From positions 1-6,187 of the forward strand of contig CAYGJN010000132.1 of the NCBI GenBank assembly GCA_964350135.1: a stretch of 6,187 nucleotides of DNA, given 5' to 3'. The notes under the pieces were generated by a model, which worked only from the letters and a program-made list of their open reading frames with translations, was not told where the DNA came from and did not search any database. Every line of letters begins with the position of its first letter. Within the stretch, counting starts at the first letter, position 1. The stretch is from CAYGJN01 sp964350135. GTDB lineage: Bacteria > Bdellovibrionota > Bacteriovoracia > Bacteriovoracales > Bacteriovoracaceae. Both the position numbers and the translations under genes were made by a program. This document shows positions 1 to 5,472 of this stretch, piece after piece.

Positions 1-1250
1 TCTAGCAAATGTCTAATCTTAAAACGATCAATCTGACTGGAGAGAATTTTTTCTGAATCAAGAAGAATTTCTGAAAGATTTATTTTTTTAGCATTAAGTT
101 CTGTTTTTTTTTTTATAATTTTAGAAAGTACGACTCTTTCTTTCTTTGGGACTCCCTTTAGATGTCGTTTTATCTGGTCTTGATTATTGTTTTTAACCAG
201 GCTTCGTAAATTTTCTAAAACTTTAATCTCCAAAGGAAGGTTTGGACATTTTGATATAGACATAGAGTGATCCCTACAAACCCATGGCGTTGGAGAAGAG
301 CTCATCTTAAAAAGATCACAACCATCTCCGTCCCCTTTGGGACTTAGAATAAGATGGACTCCAAGAGGGCTTATTTTAGGAGTGAGACTAGCTAGTTCAG
401 TTTCAAGACTATCAAATATATTTAATGAGGAATTTGTATCTGAGGCCTGAGCATAACTTGATGAGATTATAGAAAAATTAAGTGAAAAAACTCTTTCAAT
501 AAGTTTAATTTTTTTATAGGCCAATACTCCAAGCAAAATAACAAGCACAAGAATAAGAAAATATAAATACCTATCATCTCCACTAGATTTTTTTTCTTCA
601 AAATTGCTCTTGGTTTGAACTTTAGGTCTTGTAGGCCTTCGATTAATCGGTTTTTTAAAATTAACCGGTTCATCTTGTTCATTAGCAAGATCAGGATACT
701 CTAAATCTTGATCTTGTGGAAAAATGGTATCTTTATCAAACTCCTCTTCACTGATTTGAACTTCTTCATCAAGGCTTAATATATTTTCTTTTTCTTCGCT
801 GCGACGGCTTTTCTCAATAGGAGGTGGAGTCAAAGGAACAGGGGGAGGATTATTCGAATTATCTAGGTCCTCAGGGTATTCCAAATCATTAAGGGACGGA
901 AGCTTTATATTGATTTCATCGCTACTTTCTTCATCATCTTCTAATAGGTCATCATTATCCAAAGCGGACTTGAAAGTGTCGATAGATAGAGTTGTTGTAT
1001 GCTCTCGATCGATATCATTAACCTCTAGAGAGTCAGAAGCTTCGCTTATAGGATTAAATGATTGATCCTGCCCATCAATAAGATACTTATTAACAAGTTC
1101 AGTCTCTTTAACTTGAAACCAATACCCATTTCCCTGGCAGATTTCATCATCTTCATCAATGGCATTGGTCTTATAAAGTTCTAAGAGTTTTTCTCTGACA
1201 ACTGGGCCAAAAATATGTTTATGTCGGGTTCTGATTAACCAGGTTTTCAT
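1..1250 (-). CDS. Membrane-anchored protein with GYF_2-like N-terminus (3' end beyond window)
   Basis: I translated this frame by hand: it starts at ATG 1250-1248 and has no stop through 416 codons to the left edge, so the C-terminus is missing. Residues 1-55 resemble a GYF_2 domain (W4, a G-P pair at 15-16, then a helix and the G-Y-W-F run ending near W44). Residues about 60-226 are acidic, Ser/Asn/Pro-rich and probably disordered, with a proline cluster at 135-144 and a repeated D-L-E-Y-P motif (122-126, 182-186). Residues 228-246 form one strong membrane segment, followed by Lys-Lys. The remaining part has three cysteines (C311, C325, C335) and a Lys-rich helical stretch near the edge. The predicted topology is N-terminus in the cytoplasm and C-terminus in the periplasm. 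The start lies 4 bases after the mlaD stop with no evident Shine-Dalgarno, suggesting translational coupling. The function is unknown; its position suggests a link to the Mla system. The frame is secure, the GYF_2 assignment moderate. Confidence 0.85.
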   Translation of the reverse strand, partial: MKTWLIRTRHKHIFGPVVREKLLELYKTNAIDEDDEICQGNGYWFQVKETELVNKYLIDGQDQSFNPISEASDSLEVNDIDREHTTTLSIDTFKSALDNDDLLEDDEESSDEINIKLPSLNDLEYPEDLDNSNNPPPVPLTPPPIEKSRRSEEKENILSLDEEVQISEEEFDKDTIFPQDQDLEYPDLANEQDEPVNFKKPINRRPTRPKVQTKSNFEEKKSSGDDRYLYFLILVLVILLGVLAYKKIKLIERVFSLNFSIISSSYAQASDTNSSLNIFDSLETELASLTPKISPLGVHLILSPKGDGDGCDLFKMSSSPTPWVCRDHSMSISKCPNLPLEIKVLENLRSLVKNNNQDQIKRHLKGVPKKERVVLSKIIKKKTELNAKKINLSEILLDSEKILSSQIDRFKIRHLL

Positions 1251-1254
1251 TTAT

Positions 1255-2637
1255 TTATAAAAGAAATGCAACGAGCCCTTTCAAGTCTTCGTCTGTAAAA
1301 CGTAAGCCTGCTCCAAGACTTAAGCTTTCTTTATCAAGAAGGTCTTCACCCGCAATCTTTCCATAGATAACGTTCCAGAAATGTACATGCATCCCAACTC
1401 TAAGGTTAGGCCCAATATCATCTCTATTATCAAAAAGATCCATGTAGAATTTAATATTATAAAGACTTAGGTCATAATCGACTCCAAGACCACCGCTAGA
1501 CTCAATAATACCAGCACGAATTGTCCAGTTTCCAAGTTTTCTAGCAATCTGTGCATTAAATCTAAATGCATCTTTTTCTTTTTCTTCTTTTTCTTGAAGG
1601 CTTGAATCTATTACAGTTCCTGAACCGTCATATTGAGTTGTTCTAGTTTCAATCGTTTCACTAGCTCCAAACTCAGAAGTTACAATACCAAAACGATAAA
1701 ATCTTTCAGGGGATGGATATATATCTAAGTTGGCCTCACTAATATTACTATACTGAGTATTATGACTACTAAATACTTGAAGCTCAGTTCTAATAGAGTC
1801 AACTTTATTAACAAGTTTATTTACACCAGCTAGGGTTTGAGTTACTTGGTCCACGACTTCTTCGTCATTTATAAGTTTACCTAATGTACCCTGCCCTTTT
1901 CTCACTCTTGCAACAACGGCCTTAAGGTCTCCTGAGATTTCTTTTGCATCATCAAGAATTGGTCCAACTTTTTTCAGCTTTCTCATGAAAGAGTCTTGAT
2001 TATTATCATCAACCTCATAATCAAGGTTTTGAGTCATAGAGCGAATGTTTTCTATCATCTCGTTGATTTTCTCTTCATTCTTTTCCATGATTCTTTGAAG
2101 TCTTTCTGTAGAGTCTTTAACATTATAGACAATCTTTTTAAGAGGAGGGTCATCTCCCTCTTTTTCAGGCGAGATGGATTGCTTAATGTTGGAAACTATA
2201 TCCTTAACATCTTCTAAAATTTCACTGGCATCTTTTGTTAAGTTTTCAAGTCCACCTGATTCTGTTGAATTAATAAACGAGCCTTCAGGGATTCTTTGAG
2301 TCTCTGAACGATTTAAAACAATATCGATATATTTATCACCAAGAAAACCAAGAGACTTAATTCTAATTCTTGATCCTTTTGAAATTTTTACTTCTTCTAA
2401 AACATCAAAAGTAATAAGGGCCTTTTCTTCATAGAGTTCGATTTTTTTTATTCGCCCAGCATTGATACCTGCAACCTTAATGGCAGACTTTTCAAATATT
2501 CCGGTAGCATCTGAAATAATTGTTTTGTATGTAACAAAACTACCGAAACCTGCTTGATTTGATGTGATCTTAAAAGACATAACAACGATTGAAACTATCG
2601 TTGCGATGGTCAACAACCCGACCTTTAATTCATTCAA
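1255..2637 (-). CDS. mlaD: MCE/MlaD-family phospholipid transport protein with long C-terminal extension
   Basis: This is the substrate-binding MCE subunit of the Mla-type lipid ABC transporter, anchored in the inner membrane and extending into the periplasm. Residues 4-24 form an uncleaved N-terminal membrane anchor. Residues about 35-113 are the MCE domain, with the family pattern of G46, V55-A56-G57, G61 and the SLGFLGDKYIDI stretch at 95-106. Residues 130-290 are mostly helical and contain the GQGTLGKLINDEE motif (248-260) common in long MCE proteins. Residues 297-460 alternate polar and hydrophobic residues like beta strands and end in a hydrophobic tail. At 460 residues it is far longer than E. 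coli MlaD (about 183). The start is TTG: no upstream in-frame ATG exists before a TAA at 2664-2662, and a GGAGG lies 7 bases upstream. It sits in mlaE-mlaF-mlaD order, and its stop is 4 bases before the next gene. The family call is firm; the role of the C-terminal domain is inferred. Confidence 0.93.
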   Translation of the reverse strand: MNELKVGLLTIATIVSIVVMSFKITSNQAGFGSFVTYKTIISDATGIFEKSAIKVAGINAGRIKKIELYEEKALITFDVLEEVKISKGSRIRIKSLGFLGDKYIDIVLNRSETQRIPEGSFINSTESGGLENLTKDASEILEDVKDIVSNIKQSISPEKEGDDPPLKKIVYNVKDSTERLQRIMEKNEEKINEMIENIRSMTQNLDYEVDDNNQDSFMRKLKKVGPILDDAKEISGDLKAVVARVRKGQGTLGKLINDEEVVDQVTQTLAGVNKLVNKVDSIRTELQVFSSHNTQYSNISEANLDIYPSPERFYRFGIVTSEFGASETIETRTTQYDGSGTVIDSSLQEKEEKEKDAFRFNAQIARKLGNWTIRAGIIESSGGLGVDYDLSLYNIKFYMDLFDNRDDIGPNLRVGMHVHFWNVIYGKIAGEDLLDKESLSLGAGLRFTDEDLKGLVAFLL

Positions 2638-2741
2638 TTTGCTCCCTCCATGGGCATCTATTTAGAAATTTTACATGAGTGTTTGTTGACAATAAAGCTG
2701 TATTTTCAATGATTTGGTTTTTTGCAGACTAAACAGCTCAA
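2638..2741 (-). other. 104-base gap between mlaF and mlaD
   Basis: This is the longest non-coding stretch in the window and splits mlaF from mlaD, while the other junctions overlap or are 45 bases or less. It holds the mlaD ribosome binding site. A six-base inverted repeat (2696-2701 with 2733-2738) encloses a 31-base loop, too weak for a terminator and without a T-run. A TTGTCA is present, but no good -10 box lies 16-18 bases beyond it. An internal promoter or 5' regulatory element is possible but not shown. Confidence 0.5.
2645..2649 (-). promoter_or_regulatory. Ribosome binding site of mlaD (GGAGG)
   Basis: On the minus strand GGAGG is followed by 7 bases and then TTG at 2637-2635. This is the strongest Shine-Dalgarno in the window and decides the TTG start. 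Two nearby ATGs (2651-2649 and 2633-2631) are in other frames and soon hit stop codons. Confidence 0.8.
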
Positions 2742-3500
2742 CTACATATCCAAAAATCTTCGAACTAACGGTTCTTTGGATTTAATAAACTCGTCTTTAG
2801 GAAGATGTTCAACCACATGCCCAGAGTCTAAAAAAGCAATATAGTCTGAAATCTCAAGTGTTGCTTTAATATCGTGGGAGATGATAACTGAAGTCATATT
2901 TCTATCATTATGCCTATGTGAAGTTTCCTCAATAAGGTCATTTACCATTTTTGTTGTAATTGGATCCAGCCCGGTTGTTGGCTCATCATAAAGCATAATA
3001 TGCGGCTCTAGGGCCAAGGCCCTTGCAAGTCCAACTCTTTTTCTCATACCACCAGAAAGCTCACTTGGAAGTTTATAATAACCTTCTTTAGCAATACCGA
3101 CAGAGTCTAGCAGACCCAGAGCTTTATCAGATATTTCTTGTTCACTTAATTTTGTAAATTCACGCAGTGGGAAAGCAACATTTTCAAAAGCTGAAAAGCT
3201 GTCAAAAAGAGCTGCATATTGAAAAAGCATTCCAAAATTTCTTCTAAATTCTCTTAACTGCAATCGATCTAGTTGAGCAAGGTCTTGTCCCAATACAAAT
3301 AATTTTCCATCTGTTGGGTTTAATAACCCTAGTACATGCTTTAAAAGGGTCGACTTCCCTGCACCGGAAAAACCAAGAATTGTTGTGATTTTTCCCTTAA
3401 TAATTTTAAAATTTAAATTATTGAGTACTGTATGCTCACCAAAAGTTTTAGTGAGGTGAGAGGCCTCAATTGCAATTTCTTCACTCATTAAAGCATCCAT
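2742..3500 (-). CDS. mlaF: Mla-type phospholipid ABC transporter, ATP-binding subunit
   Basis: This is the cytoplasmic ATPase that powers lipid movement by the MlaE-MlaF-MlaD complex. All ABC motifs are intact: Walker A GFSGAGKS at 43-50, Q-loop Q94, signature LSGGM at 148-152 followed by RKRVGLARAL, Walker B ending in D172 with catalytic E173, D-loop GLDP at 177-180 and H-loop H209. LSGGMRKRV rather than LSGGQ is typical of the MlaF family. The 252-residue length is slightly below the E. coli protein (about 269). The first ATG (3500-3498) overlaps the end of mlaE by 13 bases. A second in-frame ATG, M5 at 3488-3486, overlaps the mlaE TAA by one base (TAATG) and is an equally good start. Neither has a clear Shine-Dalgarno, so translation is probably coupled to mlaE. 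The family call is firm; the exact start is uncertain by four codons. Confidence 0.96.
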   Translation of the reverse strand: MDALMSEEIAIEASHLTKTFGEHTVLNNLNFKIIKGKITTILGFSGAGKSTLLKHVLGLLNPTDGKLFVLGQDLAQLDRLQLREFRRNFGMLFQYAALFDSFSAFENVAFPLREFTKLSEQEISDKALGLLDSVGIAKEGYYKLPSELSGGMRKRVGLARALALEPHIMLYDEPTTGLDPITTKMVNDLIEETSHRHNDRNMTSVIISHDIKATLEISDYIAFLDSGHVVEHLPKDEFIKSKEPLVRRFLDM

Positions 3501-4306
3501 ACTAAAAAGCTAGTTAAGAAAAAATCAAAAACCAGAACCATTACCATTCCCCAAACGACTGCCTTATTAGTTCCTTTACCAACACCTTCAGCTCCACCTT
3601 GTACGCTAAAGCCAAAATAAGTTCCAATACAGGCTATGATAAAACCAAAGAAATAAGCTTTGATTACGCCTTGGTAAACATCAGTAAGGTGCATAAAATC
3701 GCTTAACCTTGAAAAATAAACTATTTCATCAATTTTAAGAACTTGTGTCCCAATAACCCAAGATCCAAAATTTCCAATAAATTGAAAGAGTATGGAAAGC
3801 ATTGGAAGAACGAGTGTTGAGGCAACAATTCGTGGAACTGCTAAATATTGAACACTATCAATCCCCATGACCTCAAGAGCATCCACTTGCTCAGTAACCT
3901 TCATTGTTCCTATACTTGCTGCCATGGCTGCTCCTGCACGACCTGCAACTATCAAACCTGTAAAAACGGGGGCAAGTTCTTTTGCTAAAGTAATGGCAAC
4001 AATAGGACCTACAAAAGTATCAGCTGATACCATTTTGAAACCAAAGTAGGTTTGGTAACACATAACCATACCGGAAAAACTTCCCGTAAGGGCCACAATA
4101 AAAACACTGTCATTTCCAATAAACTTTAATTGTTCAAAAAGAAGTTTCAATCTAAAAGGAGGTTTGAATGTCCAATAGACAGCTTTGCTAACAAATGAAC
4201 TAAAGCGTCCAAGTCCTGCAGCAATGCCAATCATAGTTGAGCCAATATATTCAACAAATCTTTTAGCAAGATTTTTCGGGCTATTTTTTAGTACTTTAGT
4301 ATTCAT
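3488..4306 (-). CDS. mlaE: Mla-type phospholipid ABC transporter, permease subunit
   Basis: This is the inner-membrane permease of the lipid transporter, expected to dimerise, bind two MlaF subunits and hold a ring of MlaD. The MlaE-family core is clear: E110-L111-A112-P113, then GRAGAAMAASIGTMKVTEQV at 122-141 and the coupling-helix stretch D142-ALEVMGID-150, with the conserved P158-R159 after it. Hydrophobic membrane segments lie around 66-88, 98-122, 155-190, 212-235 and 248-270, and an amphipathic N-terminal region (10-60) precedes them. G238, G243, T246 and N247 match the family's GxxxVGxxTN-type end motif. The length of 272 is normal (E. coli about 260). The start is ATG 4306-4304, without an obvious Shine-Dalgarno. 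It lies 45 bases after alr and overlaps mlaF. The family call is firm. Confidence 0.96.
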   Translation of the reverse strand: MNTKVLKNSPKNLAKRFVEYIGSTMIGIAAGLGRFSSFVSKAVYWTFKPPFRLKLLFEQLKFIGNDSVFIVALTGSFSGMVMCYQTYFGFKMVSADTFVGPIVAITLAKELAPVFTGLIVAGRAGAAMAASIGTMKVTEQVDALEVMGIDSVQYLAVPRIVASTLVLPMLSILFQFIGNFGSWVIGTQVLKIDEIVYFSRLSDFMHLTDVYQGVIKAYFFGFIIACIGTYFGFSVQGGAEGVGKGTNKAVVWGMVMVLVFDFFLTSFLVWML

Positions 4307-4325
4307 AGAACAATCATAGTGGCAG

Positions 4326-4350
4326 AAAAAGAGAGTGTTAAGTAAACTCT
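4326..4350 (-). terminator. Possible weak terminator or attenuator after alr
   Basis: On the minus strand, just past the alr TAG, AGAGT and ACTCT (4350-4346 with 4336-4332) can pair around a nine-base loop, followed by C and five T's. A five-base A/T-containing stem is weak, so at most partial termination between alr and mlaE would be expected. It could well be chance. Confidence 0.22.
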
Positions 4351-4351
4351 G

Positions 4352-5461
4352 CTAACGCACATTGACATACTTTCGTGGAATTCGCTCGCTCAGAGCACAA
4401 AAAATCTCGTAAGGAATCATTTTCGTATGTTCACAAATATGTTCAATAGAGCTCTGTTCTTTACTCCAAAGGCTAAGAAGATCTCCTCTTTTTATTTTTC
4501 CTTGAATCTTTGGAATTAGAAACTGAATCATATCCATATTAATTCTTCCTACAATTTTCCCACTCCCATACACAGAGTCCAAGTTTAGTTTTTGGTAATA
4601 ATTAAAAAGACCATCACCGTAACCACCACCTAAAATCAAAACAGTTCCATCTGAATCTAATGGTGTCGACCCGTATCCTACGGCATCCCCTTTTTTGAGT
4701 TCCTTAATATCTAAAATCTCAATTTTTAGTTCACTGATAATTTTTCCATTCCATTTATTAGCGCCACTCATTGTGCTTTGCGGTCCATAGACCATAAGTC
4801 CCGGTCTAACCATTGTCTCTGCAAGTCCTACTCCATTTTCAATAGCGCCCGAGTTAGCAACAGATGTATGTTCAAGGGAGATACCCTTGCCCTTAAAAAG
4901 AGATTTTATTTCTTTAAACCTCTCATACTGAAGCTTGGTTTTCTCTTTTTTCGGTAGGTAAGAGTCAGAAAAATGAGTCATCAAGTGAAACACTGAACGT
5001 TTATAAGAAGAAATTTTTTGAGCCACTAACTCACAGTCGTTATAATGAAGTCCAAGTCGGTTCATTCCTGTATTGAACTTTAAAACTAATGGACAGTTTT
5101 TTAACTCTGTTTTTTTCAAGAAAAAATCAAGATCATCCATGTGGGAAATAACAGGAAGAATTTTATAATCAATATATTTATCAAAAGAATCTATGAGGCT
5201 TAAATCTGAAAAAACATAAAGATCAAAATTATATTCATTATATGTCTTTCTTATTTTTAATGCTTCTCCTAAGCTTGCGACTCCAAATGACCTGATCTGA
5301 TTTTGGTAATAAGCATATTCGGTCATCTTGCACATTCCATGACCATAAGCATTTGCTTTTACCATGAACATAATTTCATTATTCGGACAGAGTTTTTTAA
5401 CCAAGTCCAAATTTGAGGAAAAATAGTCTAGGGATACATCTAAACTGCTGCGAGGTCTCAC
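4352..5461 (-). CDS. alr: Alanine racemase (PLP-dependent)
   Basis: Interconverts L- and D-alanine with pyridoxal phosphate in the cytoplasm, supplying D-alanine for peptidoglycan. The N-terminal TIM-barrel carries the PLP lysine K35 in KANAYGHG (35-42), the FNTGMNRLGL stretch at 129-138 with R135, H198 and S204 positions near the cofactor, and R219 in VRPGLMVYG (218-226). The C-terminal beta domain has the catalytic tyrosine Y263 in VGYGSTP, the GGGYGDG loop (278-284), the substrate-pocket M309-D310 in GRINMD, and the family ending CALSERIPR (355-363). The length of 369 residues is normal. The start is GTG 5461-5459, supported by AAGAGG five bases upstream and by the usual family beginning (basic, Pro, then D-hydrophobic strand). 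It lies 9 bases after the upstream gene's stop, so the two are probably coupled. All key residues look intact. The biosynthetic versus catabolic role is not distinguishable, but one chromosomal copy next to envelope genes suggests cell-wall supply. Confidence 0.97.
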   Translation of the reverse strand: MRPRSSLDVSLDYFSSNLDLVKKLCPNNEIMFMVKANAYGHGMCKMTEYAYYQNQIRSFGVASLGEALKIRKTYNEYNFDLYVFSDLSLIDSFDKYIDYKILPVISHMDDLDFFLKKTELKNCPLVLKFNTGMNRLGLHYNDCELVAQKISSYKRSVFHLMTHFSDSYLPKKEKTKLQYERFKEIKSLFKGKGISLEHTSVANSGAIENGVGLAETMVRPGLMVYGPQSTMSGANKWNGKIISELKIEILDIKELKKGDAVGYGSTPLDSDGTVLILGGGYGDGLFNYYQKLNLDSVYGSGKIVGRINMDMIQFLIPKIQGKIKRGDLLSLWSKEQSSIEHICEHTKMIPYEIFCALSERIPRKYVNVR

Positions 5462-5466
5462 TGCAA

Positions 5467-5472
5467 CCTCTT
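5467..5472 (-). promoter_or_regulatory. Ribosome binding site of alr (AAGAGG) overlapping the upstream stop
   Basis: Minus strand TAAGAGG: the last two A's of the upstream gene's TAA (5473-5471) begin the Shine-Dalgarno, which is five bases from the GTG at 5461. The arrangement supports the GTG start and translational coupling. Confidence 0.7.

Noticed and set aside
467..688. 73-codon minus-strand frame with a hydrophobic C-terminal half
   Set aside because: It lies inside the long open frame 1250-1 in another phase. Its hydrophobic part is a shadow of the region coding for the real membrane segment, and it has no ribosome binding site.
1571..1600. Purine/pyrimidine-biased tract in mlaD as a DNA repeat
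   Set aside because: It is the coding sequence for a short Glu/Lys-rich loop (about residues 348-356), keeps the frame and is not a regular tandem repeat.
1996..2217. 73-codon plus-strand frame
   Set aside because: It is antisense to the helical region of mlaD, low in complexity (Ile/Phe/Leu from AT-rich reverse codons), and has no supporting signal.
2696..2738. Inverted repeat in the mlaF-mlaD gap as a terminator or riboswitch
   Set aside because: Only six base pairs around a 31-base loop, with no T-run and no recognisable riboswitch core.
3867..4049. 60-codon plus-strand frame
   Set aside because: It is antisense to the most conserved part of mlaE. Its Ala/Pro/Thr-rich composition is what the reverse complement of that Gly/Ala-rich segment gives.
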